From contig OX365955.1 in assembly GCA_947247005.1 (NCBI GenBank), forward strand, positions 3,420,001 to 3,484,000: a stretch of 64,000 nucleotides of DNA. The letters are read 5' to 3'. Under the pieces are notes generated by a model. The model was not told the DNA's origin. It was given only the letters and a program-made list of their open reading frames with translations, and did not search any database. Position 1 is the first letter of the stretch. The number at the start of each line of letters is the position of its first letter. Made by a program: the position numbers and the translations under genes. Shown piece by piece: positions 12,346 to 24,135 of the stretch. The stretch comes from Spisula solida (taxonomy: Eukaryota > Mollusca > Bivalvia > Venerida > Mactridae).

Positions 12346-14604
12346 CTATCGAAATCGCTATATTGACATTCGCATTAATTTCTAAAACTCATATACACTA
12401 TATATCGTTTAAAAACTATGTTAATATTGTCTTTCAAACGTTACAAATGATCAATTAAAACCTTAAAATTCGCTCCTATTTTATAAATACAACATGTACA
12501 TCGTTTTAAACAAGTTGGTAATATATATTTTTCAAATATCTTATATAATTATATAAAAGCACGATATATGTATATATACCAAAGTCGTCAAAACGCGAAC
12601 TCACAAACCCTCACCAAAAAATCAAAATTAAATTATCGAAAGGAAAATGATCAAACACTCTTCCGAAATGTATGTATACACGTTTCTACAGTATTGATTT
12701 CATGTTATTTTGAATGATCTTAAGATTCCATTGGTACTACCAATAATTAGATTATAAACAAAAGTTTTCGGTTTCTAACATGCGCCGATTTCAGACGTTA
12801 CGTCGGTGAGTCCAGTGCCCGGCTACCGAACGATTTTACGATATTCAATATTCTAGAGCATACGGAATGTCTCACTTTAGCAGTTCGATCATTTTGAATA
12901 TTTTGGAAATTCTGGAATTTTGAAAAAAAGGTTGAATGTACTCTATGAATAACTTCCTGTCTTCTATTAAACGAGATTTTAAAGAGTAGCCGAGAGGTCA
13001 AACTAGTGTTTTAGTATATTTTTGATAAAACAAACATTTGTATGTTGTTTTTATAAAAGTTGTATAAAATTACGTAGACAAATTATATACGATACACGTG
13101 TTTATGTAATATATATGTAATGAGGTTTAATAAACTTTGGCTGGTAGGGAATGTGTCGTATCAATCTATATATATATATATTTAAGAAATCGGAATCTTT
13201 AAACAAAATGTCTGCGTACAGTTTAATAACAATACTAGTCCTTATACTGTGCATGCAGGTGTTTAAATACCGTAAGAAATAAACATATATATATAAATTC
13301 AGTATACATCGACATTTTGGAAAATAGAATGACAATCAAGTTGCGCAATACTTACATCAAATAATAAATGTGAATATCAACACTTTTCATACGCACGCTC
13401 CCCAACTCACCAATGTCATATTACACAATAAAGAACGAGCTCTCCTTTGAGGTATTATTGTTGTTCTTAGTTTTAATGGCATAGAAATGTAGTTTTTATT
13501 ATTTTTATTAAAGTGGCATATTTACAAATAATAAATAAATAAAAAACTTTTTCTTCAAACTTTCGAGCTCATGCTCATCTTCAGAAAGTCAAATAAAGAT
13601 TCTTTTTCATTTACACTATACAATTCCTTTCCTCTTGATAGATAGACTAGAAAGACTTATTTACCGTGAAATATATTTAAAATACCATTATTAAGATCAT
13701 AATAATCAAGAAAAATATTTCGTTTGAAAAAATAGGTACACCTTAACAATAACAAGTGGATCCTATATAACCCTTATTGAATTCATTCTGACATTTAGGG
13801 AATACAAATTTAAATTTAAAGTAAAGTAAAAAAAATAAGGATCTTCCAGCGCGGGGTCTTTGAATAGTCCAACAGTTTATAACTTGAATAATTTTGTTTA
13901 CGAATTTATGCCAATGGAATAAAACTTAATAAATAAACATGTTGATATGTTCAACAGCTGATTCACGTTTTTCTAGTTCATTGTTAAAATAAGATACATA
14001 TAATATAATAAAGGCTATGCTCGGCATTTAAATAAAAAAATAAAAAGTTAATTGTTGAAGATCTTGTGGAAGATTGATGTATATTGTAAAATAAGATTCC
14101 TCGTAAAATAAAGTCTTTATTATTAGTACCTGCCATGTTACTATACGGATAAACATGTACACAAATTATGTACAACTTTGATAATTTTATTATTTATATA
14201 AAATACTACGACCCGGGGATACATTCGTGACTACTTTTTAAGGAAAATTGTTGAATGATTTTGTATAATTTTACTTATATTAAAATGCACAAAAAGTCAT
14301 GTAGCTATGTTTATACATCATCATAGATGAATTGGCCATAAAATAATTCTTACAGCGCAACATAATATTTAAATAGACTTCATATTAATTAATATGCGCA
14401 GAAAATAATTGGATTAGTGTTGGTTCTAGTAAGAAATATCCTGGATGTTCACAGACCTACACTACTAGTGTTCTGGCAGAAAACACGCAACAATGGAGTG
14501 CCGTGTTGTAGGTAGTCTAGAAAGGGTATTCCGACCCGCTAAAATCACCAAAAAAGCTAAATGATCAATTGTTTAAAATATCTGATCTATTCTAACAAAC
14601 CTAC

Positions 14605-14773
14605 CTGATTTCACGGCATTTTTAGGATATTTTCTTGTATATGAAGTATCCGGCGAGCTGTCCGACGAGCCCCTGTCGGTGTCGGGTAAACTTCCATCCC
14701 GTCGGAATCGTTTAGCTGTATTAATAATGCCAGTATGGTGCTCTATTCCCTGCGGAGGTAAGGTCCCCAACAT
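14605..14773 (-). CDS. rfx6: RFX6-like transcription factor, first coding exon
   Basis: Minus-strand open frame of 56 codons plus one base, starting MLGTLPPQGIEHHTG and ending KYPKNAVKS, followed by the splice donor CAG|GTAGGT. Three things support it as the exon upstream of 3622-3805. It ends in phase 1 and the downstream exon starts with the two bases needed, giving GAA (Glu). The resulting AVKSE across the junction matches AVKSE that I recall just before the acidic stretch of human RFX6. The body is Ser/Asp-rich and low-complexity, as expected for an RFX N-terminus. The ATG at 14773 is the first after an in-frame TAA about 45 nt upstream, and no acceptor lies between, so it is the likely start with a 5' UTR beyond it. 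No repeat copy of this exon was seen. Confidence 0.7.
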
Positions 14774-16008
14774 GTTCCCGACGGATATCCCCGACGGATT
14801 AATCCAGAAGGTAGTTTTTTATTAATAAAAAAACAACTTCCCAGTCAAGATATTGCCACAATATTGCTTACACACTGTCCGTACTGTAGACAAGCCCTTA
14901 TTTTAACAGCCTTCGAACTATTTCACATTCGGTCAAGTTCCGTGACAAGCGGCAGTCATTTTGCTACACATCCAAATATGTTGAAATTTTCTACACCCTA
15001 CAAAATGACACTTTTACAAGAATCAAACTTCAAATTCAAATTGTTGTTAAAATATTTGATATTTTTTAATTATAAAATATAAATATTGAAATATATAATA
15101 AAGCCCCGAATGCGTTAAAAATACGGGAAGTAGTATAATGATTGAAATCAAACTCCGTTTTAAGGTTTTGTTTGTGCTTAAATGGCTGGTATATTTTCTC
15201 AAGATAACATACTTTAAGTGTAAAGCATTTATTTTATACGTTCAATTTTTTATCGAAAATACAAAATCGTGTTCGAGTGTTTTCGAGTCACATCAAATGA
15301 TAAAAATTTCAAAGTCCTTGAAAAAAAATTAAATTCCGAATTTCGTTCAACTCATAATACCATTACTATGTCTACTCCTTTTTCTAAATCCACATTTCCA
15401 TTCTAGTCTTTAACATCAAACTCAACACACGATATTATCCGAGGCACACCGATTCAAAATTTGGATAGAAATAAAACGTCGGTACACCTAGAAGTCACGT
15501 GATCGGGGTGACAGGTAATTGCGTAGATAAGGGGTTGTAATAACAATGTCATTTTTCGTCATTTTATCAAAACTAAATCCCTGCAGAACCAGTGCCGGCT
15601 ATATCGACTAAACCCTTTTAATAATTTACCGTACTTACTCGGATAGGGGTAGAATTGGTAGATCTACCCTGATTTAAAAAAAATAGTTTGAAGATTCCTT
15701 GTACAATTGGACTTAATTAGTTAGATATATTCCTTATTAACCTCCTCTGAGGAGAGCTATCATCGTTTACATACACAATGTACACACATAATAAGCACAG
15801 ACAAATACACATGAAGATGAATATAAATCAAATAATATACAAATATATTCATATTGACAAGGGGTGATAAAAAGCACCGGTAAAATGCTAGATTTCTTTG
15901 AAAAAATCCCTCTAACATTTTGGCGCCAAATTCAAACGCCATTCCACATCATAAGTATGGGTAAAATACTAGTAGTCTGTACAAATATACTTTCGGTTTA
16001 AGTGCAAC

Positions 16009-16009
<1 letters not shown>

Positions 16010-16084
<75 letters not shown>
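16010..16084. repeat. AAT trinucleotide microsatellite
   Basis: About 75 bp of uninterrupted TAA/ATA/AAT. It abuts a repeat-A copy on its right, as if it were a retroposon tail. The long isoleucine or asparagine open frames through it are artefacts. Confidence 0.95.
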
Positions 16085-16087
<3 letters not shown>

Positions 16088-16099
16088 CAATACAGACTT

Positions 16100-16410
16100 C
16101 CACTTCCAGACAGGGAAGGCAGCACTCACCTTACCCAGCCGAGCACAGAAAACATTAAAAACACATAAGGCACAATGCCCAACTGAACCAACCGAGCACA
16201 GGAAACATAAAACACATACAAGGCTCAATGCCCAACTAAACAAGCAAAGATCCGCCAAAAGTCCAAGCTGTCGAAGAGTATAATGAACTATTAGTTTCGG
16301 CAATCAAAAGACTGAATGTCCTAGCTGAATGACCCAGTTTCCATAGCAAAACGACTAGAATGCCTAGTTTTATCTGTCAGAAATCCTAGAAAGAAGAAGT
16401 TCATTCCCTT
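16100..16410 (+). repeat. Short interspersed repeat A, long copy with internal duplication
   Basis: Carries CAGACAGGGAAGGCAGCACT, then the CCGAGCACAG / AATGCCCAACT block twice in a row (near 16140 and 16190), then GATCCGCCAAAAGTCCAAGC, TGTCGAAGAGTATAATGAAC and CTAGCTGAATGACCCAGTTT. It is the longest copy in the window. Fragments of the 3' half (CTGAAAGTCCAAG, ATACCTAGTTT) also occur at 5318-5410 and 57330-57480. Confidence 0.65.
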
Positions 16411-16725
16411 AAACCCCCCAGTACTCGTGTAACATTCTTGCTACCCTGACATCATATTGGTGTAGGATGCATGCGTATGCCTGAGCATGGAAATAATGTA
16501 TCTGACTTTAAGCATTTACGTTGTAAATTACAGAAGCGATGTAGTGTCATTTCATTGGCGCGCTACGGTATCTGAAATGATATTTCGACAATCTCGAAAT
16601 TCGCAAGTTTTTCTACTAATGAAGCACAATCTCACATAAGAACACCAAAACGTTTAAAGAAAATTTATCCTACCCATGTAATGAAGCTGGGATATGCATA
16701 TAATAGCATGTGCTTCAATTACATA

Positions 16726-16946
16726 TCGTTGGATTATAATTAGAAGGTCGTAAGTACAAAATCAATATTTTGAGAAAACAAGAAAAAACTGTCTGGATAT
16801 TTCTCTTTACTTATTGAAATACAAGCTTTTTAATCTTCAGTTTGGTCAACATGGTCACTTTCGATTTTCATGAAAATAGGCTCATAAGAAGCGCCTTGAG
16901 ATGCAGATTTCAAATATGTATGAGTCTTATAATTCTAAGCCAGCGA
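16726..16946. mobile_element. MITE family B, copy 1 (TIR TCGCTGGCTTAGAAT)
   Basis: Ends TCGTTGGATTATAATTAGAA and, on the other strand, TCGCTGGCTTAGAATTATAA. The interior has CAGTTTGGTCAACATGG and AAGCGCCTTGAGATGCAGAT. It matches 22228-22471 in inverted orientation and 38137-38335. Partial copies lie at 28717-28782 and about 304-395. No coding capacity. Confidence 0.75.
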
Positions 16947-17119
16947 TATATTATAAGGCGACCGTCTCTAAGTTTTGTACATTTTACAACTTTAATGAAT
17001 ATATAAAACCTTTTAAATTTTACCGTTTCTCTCAAATGTTAACTCTATAATAATCGGACCAATCAACTGTTATATGGATTTAAATGTGCTGAGAGACAAC
17101 TGAGCAAGGGAGCTTAAAA

Positions 17120-17530
17120 TTATACCAGGCACCAATTCAGCTGAGACGGTTATTTTGTATTTATTATATGACTACACTTATAGTCCTGTGATGTAGATTG
17201 CTACCAGAAACTTTGTATTTATTGCTAAATATTGATTTAGTAGGTGCTTTTTGTATAAAATGCTTATGGAAATTCAACAATAATGAACAATTGAGAACTT
17301 CATACTTGAACTTGCTATAACGTAGTTTTTACTTAGTTGGATGTTTATAACTTTAAAGCACTATTTTCGGTAAATATCGGACTTATTATGTATTGCTCTA
17401 TTACATTGGCATCTCACTGTGATGAAACAATATATATAAGTAGACATGAAAGTCACTTTAACAACAAAATATGTTTTTAAAATAGCAGTCTCAGCTCAGC
17501 CTTAAGTAATGACCTTGGCATTTCACGGTC
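17120..17530. mobile_element. Divergent MITE family H copy
   Basis: The left arm AGCTGAGACGGTTATTTT pairs with the right arm AAAATAGCAGTCTCAGCT. The interior matches the 26591-27019 element in inverted order (for example TTATGTATTGCTCTAT and TTGGCATCTCACTG). More decayed than that copy. Confidence 0.5.
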
Positions 17531-17987
17531 TGGGACTGAACCAAATACATGTAACACTGGCACTCCAGGCGGACGCTTTGTAATCGAGGCGGGTAGGTTT
17601 GAATGGAAAGCGATAGTTATTAGGGGTCAAGGAGACACGTGCTGGTGACGAGAATAGTATTTGAGATGGTCAAATAAATTATAACAAATATGATTAAGAC
17701 CTTATAATTATAATTACGAAGTTTACACAATCATATAGAAATTAAAACAGACAAACTGAATTTCAGTATCTATATACATGTAGATTGATAATAATTTTAA
17801 ACTTTTTTTTAATAACAAAGATTAAATGATACATGTTTGATAAGCTTGTACATGTACTGTTAAAATAATTATGTCAACTATAATGTACATGTGTAATTTG
17901 ATTGGATGCGAGAACCTGTTTCATGGAAAGTGCGTAACTTGAAACTGCCCATAGTTCCACATTGTTCATGTTGATTACATTACATGT

Positions 17988-18045
17988 ACAGCACGGAAAA
18001 TTTGACCTGATCCTGACCTTTGTGCATGAATATTACAACCGAGTT
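17988..18045 (-). repeat. Repeat family D, partial copy with a perfect DR5 motif
   Basis: Reads AGCACGGAAAATTTGACCTG ATCCTGACCT on the plus strand. On the minus strand positions 18019-18003 read AGGTCA, 5 bases, AGGTCA. Fuller copies lie at 19055-19182, 25196-25400 and 49374-49547. Confidence 0.6.
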
Positions 18046-18894
18046 CCACTGTACTGTAAAAATAATTGTTTTAATGTAAAAACAATGTACATGCGTGTCT
18101 TTTCATCTGAAATAAACAAACCGCCTGTCTTAATTAGTCACTATAATCTAACACTTGAATGGAATTTTATGAAGTTAACACATGCACATTAAACAGTCAC
18201 ACGGTTTTCTAAACATATTATATTAGAATTAACACAAAGAAGTCGTCACCGTATTCGAATGCAAATGAAAACATAATGTCAGGCTAATACTTTGTGAATT
18301 TGTTAATATAAATAAATAGCTAAATTAGAAATACATTTATTGTATTCCTAAATATAAAATGCGAATAACATATTTGTTCATAATTCATGCTGAATAAAAT
18401 TTCCTTAGAAATGACCTAAAGTCTATTCACGTACAGCACGAAGTTTGATCAAATTAACGTACGTGGTGTACAGACGCTATGAGATAGCAGGACTAAGTGA
18501 TTGTGCAATCCCGATAGTGCGCAACTATTACCATAAATACGGTATTTTCCACTAAAATGAACATTCATTACCGAGCCCTATTTTATTGTAGGAAAGTAAA
18601 ATTTGTTATCATGTTAATATTTGTAGATGCACTGCCCATACTTACTGTATAATCTTCTGTAATTAGTTTAATCTAATTCAGACCTAATATAAACTTTCTA
18701 TGTAAATATAACGCAAGGTGTCAGCTTTATGTCTTTAACCCCCCTTTAATTGATCTGATATATTTATTAATCTTAATGACCACTTCAATTTATGCGATAT
18801 TTTTTCTAAACTAAATGAATTACCGTTACATTTCATGGCGACCATTTTACACAGATTTACCAGTATGCTGAAGCCATCATAAACATCTATCCGC

Positions 18895-18960
18895 GACCGT
18901 GATCCAGTGGTTAGTTCGCTAGATTTGTAACTCGGTGTCCCGGGTTCGATTTCTATTAGT
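18895..18960 (+). repeat. tRNA-like SINE head
   Basis: Contains a box A-like TGATCCAGTGGTTAG and a box B-like GGGTTCGATTTC about 30 bases apart, the order and spacing of a tRNA-derived RNA polymerase III promoter. The stems do not form a proper tRNA, so it is read as a SINE or tRNA relic. Confidence 0.5.
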
Positions 18961-19054
18961 TATACTAATTTATTTTAGTGTAATGATTCGAACTATAGTC
19001 CAGAGAATTTGACAAGACTTTCGACCTTCTATTAGAATAATTTCACAGCTGGTG

Positions 19055-19182
19055 TATTGTCTATATTTATAACCCCGGTTTTTACTTTTCATAAGCGGAG
19101 AGTATCACGAAGACGCTCAACGTACCTAGTAATATATTTCATGCATAAAGGTCAGGATCATGTCAAACTCTCCGTGCTATAG
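19055..19182 (+). repeat. Repeat family D, copy 2
   Basis: Shares ATTGTCTATATTTATAAC, TATCACGAAGACGCTC, ATGCATAAAGGTCAGGATCA and CTCCGTGCTATA with 49374-49547. The DR5-like site at 19149-19165 is AGGTCA, 5 bases, ATGTCA, with one half-site mutated. Confidence 0.65.
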
Positions 19183-19984
19183 AACATCAACATCAAATTT
19201 AATTTAAAAAAGCATCAAAATGATTCAAAAAGGTGGAACAACTCATTATGATGCTTATTTTCAATTTTCAAACTCTAAACCACAAAAAGTCATGATGTTG
19301 AATTGTTGAGTTGAAAGTTTTACCTACCACGCTAAGTGGATCAGATTTCGGATAAGGCTAGTACATTCGGACAAAGATTAAGGTATGTTTACACGACTTT
19401 AGATAAGACACACAGTACAGTCTATTATCTTCACTGATATTTCATTGTTTTACCCGGATTTCAAATCGCTAATGAAAGTTTAATCTCCATTAGATAATTG
19501 CAGACACCGGCCCTTTCAGCCCCTTTCAGCGATAGGGGATGTAATATTGACGCTAATTCATATATAAACAAACATGTCATCCGAATCCACAATACGTACA
19601 CAAGAGAAGCCCCCTAACATAAATTAATAATAAACAATGGCTATATCTGTGATTCAGGGGTTTTAAATATTGAATAATAGACAAAGCGTTGTTGTTTTTA
19701 ATACCATGGTATGTCTAAATTTTACAACGGTTATTTTTGATTTAATAAGTTTATTTAATAAACTGATATTGTCTCCATGTCGATTTATTAAGTTAAAAAA
19801 TAGCAAAGTACTGTTTGAATTTATTGATATTTTGTCAGGTAATGATTCGTCATTAATAGTATAGAGAAATAATTATCAGTTGTATTTCCATTGAACAGCG
19901 AATCTAATTACGGTGTATTGGTGTTGCAATTATATACATTTATGTTTTGTTTAAAAGAGTTTTTGAATTTATACTTATACTGAC

Positions 19985-20860
19985 GATATAATTATCTAGT
20001 ATTGAATATTGTACAAAATGTATATTGAAAATTGGATATGTAATAGTGATATTGAATATTTGACATTGAATATTTGAATATTTGATATTGAATATTTGAT
20101 ATTGAATATTTGATATTAAATATTTGATATTAAATACATGAATATTGAATATGGAATATTCGATATTGAACATTTGGATATTGGACATTGAATAATGGAT
20201 ATTGAATATTGTATATTGAACATTGGATATTTAATAATGATATTGAATATTTCATATTGGATATTGAATATTGGTTATTAAAAATTTGGATATTGAATAA
20301 TGCTACTGAATATTGAATATTGGATATTTAACATTAGACATTGTGGTCAGTGATATGTATGTTTTCTTTGCTCGGCTGTTTCAGTTGAGTGCTGCCTTGA
20401 TACATTATACATTGGATCTTATTTTATTTTATACTAATTCATTTAACGTCCATTGTGAAACAGGTTTTTTTCAACTTATATTAAGCACTCTCGACACCTC
20501 ATTCCTGATGTTATCCATCACCAAGAAGGTATGACAGGAGAGAAGCCAGTTTCCAGTTTATGTTGAGCGTCTAGCAATTGAATAAGTGATGCCATTTTTA
20601 TTTCGTCTTTCGTATGACGCGGCCTTGGATCGGACCCGGGCCCCCACTCGAAGCGGACGCTCTACCACTAGGCTATTGAGGAGGCGGAGGATATTGAATA
20701 CTGGATATTGAATATTCAGTGGTATTGTATATTACATATTGGTTATAGAAAATTTGGATACTGAATGTTGTTTATTGTTCATTTGTTGTATATTAGACAT
20801 TGCATATTTAGTATTGAATTATAATAGTGAATTAGTATTGAATATAGGTATTGATATATA
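19985..20860. repeat. AT-rich minisatellite of TATTGAATATT-type units, split by a SINE
   Basis: Irregular units such as GATATTGAATATTT repeat dozens of times on both sides of a SINE inserted at 20447-20690. The open frame of Asn-Ile-Gln-Tyr-Ser-Ile-Phe repeats is an artefact. Unit lengths vary, so it is not a classical satellite. Confidence 0.8.
20447..20690 (-). repeat. tRNA-headed SINE, family F, copy 2
   Basis: Matches 8488-8737 along its length: GTGAAACAGGTTTTTTTCAA, CTCTCGACACCTCATTCCTG, AGAGAAGCCAGTTTCC, GAAGCGGACGCTCTACCACT. The head on the minus strand has TAGTGGTAGAGCG and CCCGGGTCCGATCC. It sits inside the TATTGAA minisatellite, so it inserted after that array existed. Confidence 0.8.
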
Positions 20861-21060
20861 CAAAATGACTATGAATAAGAAACTAATGTATATAAATACA
20901 TTTTTATTTTAAATTTTAGTTGAACGTGCATTATGATGACTTAAAACTGTTCATATATTAATCATTATTGACCATTGAATATCGTTTTGTTTCTAAGTGC
21001 TTGTGATAAAAGAAAAAACACACACGTGTAAATGTAAGGAATGCATCAAAATTGAGCGAC

Positions 21061-21581
21061 GTATAACTCTAGCGCGATAAATTGTAATACAAAAACTATT
21101 GCTACGGTCACAAAACTCGTACGATATCCGTACGAATTTATCAACTCGTACGAGTTCACAATTTTTGAAAATTTTAACGGTTTTTGTATGTTCGTGGCGT
21201 CTGGTCCCAGCTCGTACGGGCCACGAACGATATATAGAGATGCACTCGAACGATATCCAAACGATGCTCGTACGAGTTAAGAAAATCCGTACGATGCTCG
21301 CACGAGCCTTCGGTGTCCCTATGGACGCCGTGCGAGTTTGCCAAAATCAACTCGTACGGAGCTCGTAAAGATCTCGTAGAGCAAATATGACCTTAACATA
21401 ACACAAAATCCGCTATATTGATCGTTTTTGAATATTGAGGAGCATGTAAACTTTATATTTTGTGTAACGTGTGTAATGCTTTCATAGACAAATAGTACGG
21501 TCCTTGATTTTATTCCATAACAATAATATAGGCAATATTGTTTTTGTTTTTGTACTGCAATTTATCGCGTTAGAGTTATAC
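21061..21581. mobile_element. 521-bp TIR element with a CGTACG-rich core
   Basis: The ends are 36-bp inverted repeats: GTATAACTCTAGCGCGATAA at 21061 and, read from 21581 on the other strand, GTATAACTCTAACGCGATAA, both continuing to about TACAAAAAC. Inside, 21099-21399 is dense in CTCGTACGAG-like palindromes and has its own weaker ends (GCTACGGTCACA / GTTAAGGTCATA). A second inverted copy of that core lies at 25790-26090. Non-autonomous DNA transposon; superfamily unknown. Confidence 0.65.
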
Positions 21582-21811
21582 TAGTAACCCTGACGATTTT
21601 GAAATATATAAATGACTATTACACCATTGAATAAGAAAACGTAGGTAAATAAATATTTAGATACATTTTGTTTAAACTTTAAGATGTATTATGTTGATTA
21701 TGATGTTCTCACAACTTGCCTGTATTAATCTCGCTGGATTCCTGTTTCCTGGGTTTACTAGCCAGTGTTTAAATCTAACCTGGAGAATGGTATACTAGTA
21801 AATGTACTGGT

Positions 21812-22011
21812 ATTAATATTCGCGGTGGATTAATTTTCGTTGATTTCGCGGATGAACTAGATCGCGAAATTAAAATCCCTCGAATAAATGACATAAAATG
21901 TTACAATAATTTTTTCTTTCAATACTTGAAATCAGCGATTTAAAAAACACACACGACCTAATTACCATTTGAAAATAATCCGCGAAATTCATTACCCGCG
22001 AAAATAAATGA
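21812..22011. mobile_element. MITE with TTCGCGG terminal repeats
   Basis: The left end ATTAATATTCGCGGTGGATT and the right end, read on the other strand as ATTTATTTTCGCGGGTAATG, both continue to TTTCGCGGAT. About 200 bp with no coding capacity. Confidence 0.6.
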
Positions 22012-22227
22012 TTTGACAGCAATTTGATGTTTAACGACGCCCAGACGGAGTTTAACTCCCAACTAAATACATATATCTGTATGTTTGCGTGTTTTTATCC
22101 TGTTGCGTCACCTTTAGTACACATATGCAAATAGTGACCATGTATTACATGAAACATAATTACCACTTAGTTGTCTTGATTGTGAGTGTTTATTTAAGTT
22201 ATTTAAACTTAAATTATCATGTACATT

Positions 22228-22471
22228 TCGCTGGCTTAGAATGAGAAGGTCGTAAGTTACGATCTTATACGATGCATATACATATTTGAAATCTGCATCA
22301 TAAGGCGCTTATTATGAGCCTATTTTATGAAAATCGGAACAGGTTATGTTGACCAAACTGAAGTTGAAAAAGCTTGTTTTCCCTTAAGAAAAGAGTAGTT
22401 TTCAGACAGTTTTTCATATTTTCTAAAAATAGTGATTTTGTCCTCACGACCTTCCCATTCTAAGCCAGCGA
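22228..22471. mobile_element. MITE family B, copy 2
   Basis: Ends TCGCTGGCTTAGAATGAGAA and, on the other strand, TCGCTGGCTTAGAATGGGAA, continuing into GGTCGT. 244 bp. The interior is shared with 16726-16946 (GTTGACCAAACTGAAG; GAAATCTGCATC). Best preserved copy in the window. Confidence 0.8.
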
Positions 22472-22585
22472 TTTGTATTTCAATAGAAACGATCATTATA
22501 ATATTGTCATTCGGGTATACGTCGTCAGTCTCCGGCCGTTTTTCAGCCGTTTATCCGTAATATTTTGTGGACCGTATTCGAATAA

Positions 22586-22755
22586 AGTATAATCTCTCCA
22601 GAGCGGACCTCTGTAGAGCAACAATTTCTCTATAACAAATTTCACCTAAGTCGATTTTTTACTATGAATTTAACCTGTGTAAAACAGCCAACAACCTCTA
22701 AACAGCAGTCAATATTTGCTGCTCACAATGGGTGTTGCTCAACAGAGATTATACT
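22586..22755. mobile_element. pogo/Tigger-like MITE
   Basis: The terminal repeats are AGTATAATCTCTCCAGAGCG and, from the right, AGTATAATCTCTGTTGAGCA. The right end is preceded by C and flanked by TA, the target used by the Tc1/mariner/pogo superfamily. The 170-bp interior has no transposase. Confidence 0.6.
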
Positions 22756-23159
22756 GTAGAATATTCTAGACCTACACGCATTTGTTATCTACAAGGTGTT
22801 TTTTGGAATTGTTTTAGGAAGGGCGTTAAAAAATTTGTTCTCAAAATTTAAATTCATATTAAATTTTATCTGAGCTATGTACGCAGTGTACAATTTTAAT
22901 GTCTAATGCTGATAGCTTCATTTAATGCTCCAAATACAAGAACAATGGCGGAGCCCTCAGGAATTTGACCTGACACTTTTACATTATTCTGACGTCAGTG
23001 AAAAAAACTATTTACTTAAACATTGAGAACGAACTTTGTAACACCCCGTGCCTCGTACCAATATCATCATCGGACAGCGGCTTACATCGTCTCAACGCGT
23101 GGGGACATTACTTAATCAAATTTCAAAGTTGAAAAAAGATAATACATGCATTACGTACG

Positions 23160-23215
23160 ACAGGGAAGGCAGCACTCAACTTAACCAGCCGAGAACATAC
23201 AACATTAAACACATA
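23160..23215 (+). repeat. Repeat A, left half, split by a mariner-like insertion
   Basis: Reads ACAGGGAAGGCAGCACTCAA and CTTAACCAGCCGAG and stops at ACACATA. The missing right half resumes at 24087 with TACAAGGAACAATGCCCAAC. The repeat was therefore intact before the insertion at a TA. Confidence 0.7.
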
Positions 23216-24086
23216 CAGTTTCCTTGTAACTTTTTAAATATTGATTCTAGAACAATGAACTTGCCAGGCAATATAGGTCTATCAATTATCTAGCGTTTTA
23301 ATTAATTAATTATATTGTGCAGCGCGCGTGACGGAAATAAATAATCACAGAGCAACGGCATTTCATAAGGATTTTAAAACGCCTAACTTGGAAAATCTTT
23401 GCGATAGCTCGATGATGACTTGATCAACATGTATGGTGATTCTTTGCACTCTAAATCAGTGGTCTACACATGATTTCGTTGTTTATATGATTATTGGGAC
23501 TCTGTCAAACTGGCCTAAATAAGAATAAACGGAATAATTAAGACTGAGTTAGGGATACTCCTCCTTAATTTCTGAGAAATAAGAGGCATATTTCTGAACG
23601 ATATGTTACTGGCGAACTTTAAGATCAGTATAGATTACAAAACAAATCTTTCATTCCATTTGAAAGGAGTTCTTTAGAAATTGCGCCCTAAACGTGTTAG
23701 GTCGTGATTCCTTCTTCATCGGGATGATGCTACCGTGCAAAACCAACCGCTTTTTTCATAGTTTAAAGTCCAATAACGCAACAATACTATTTCTATCTCG
23801 CCTTACCTCCCAGAATTGGCTATTTATGACTTAATTCTGTATTAATATTAAATCAATCGTATACACAGGGTCGGATATGGGTCCAGAAAGGAGCTCGGTG
23901 CTGCCCAAACGATGACGCCTGAAATGACGTCACGTGATGGTCAGCGTCATTGCATGAATAAAACTATGTCATTGGTGCATTCGGTCGGAGATATCCTACT
24001 CTAAATAATGCTTATTTGCTTTTGAGCCTTCTTGACAAAACAAAATTGCTAGATGAAAAGTCCACGAATATATTGATCACCCTTCG
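23216..24086. mobile_element. Mariner-like element, copy 1, inserted in repeat A
   Basis: The right terminal repeat, read on the minus strand from 24086, is CGAAGGGTGATCAATATATT followed by CG-GGACTTT. The left end lost about 28 bases of the matching terminal repeat but resumes at TTCCTTGTAACTTTTTAAAT. TA flanks both ends. About 550 bp (23219-23773) also occur at 31453-32066. No mariner transposase motif is visible, so it is a non-autonomous or decayed copy. Confidence 0.7.
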
Positions 24087-24135
24087 TACAAGGAACAATG
24101 CCCAACTGAACCAACCGAGCACAGAAAACATGAAG
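24087..24135 (+). repeat. Repeat A, right half
   Basis: Reads TACAAGGAACAATGCCCAAC then TGAACCAACCGAGCACAG, the continuation of the half at 23160-23215. Positions 24136-25195 after it hold nothing I recognise. Confidence 0.65.

Larger units (their letters stand above)
3806..14604 (-). other. Intron 1 of the RFX6-like gene (10.8 kb)
   Basis: The intron is defined by the donor at 14604-14603 and acceptor at 3807-3806 on the minus strand. It holds a CGTG/CGTA microsatellite (4808-4925), a repeat-A fragment (5222-5410), a tRNA-headed SINE (about 5640-6000), a 26-copy ACAGA microsatellite (7611-7740), a second SINE (8488-8737), a MITE (11073-11315) and another repeat-A copy (12231-12345). The stretches 6001-7600, 8740-11070 and 12350-14600 show no coding or repeat structure that I can name. 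Some are very AT-rich. Confidence 0.6.

Noticed and set aside
15998..16303. Poly-isoleucine and related frames
   Set aside because: Translation of the AAT microsatellite plus repeat A.
23041..23293. 81-codon frame at 23048-23293
   Set aside because: Spans repeat A and the mariner-like end; chimeric by insertion.
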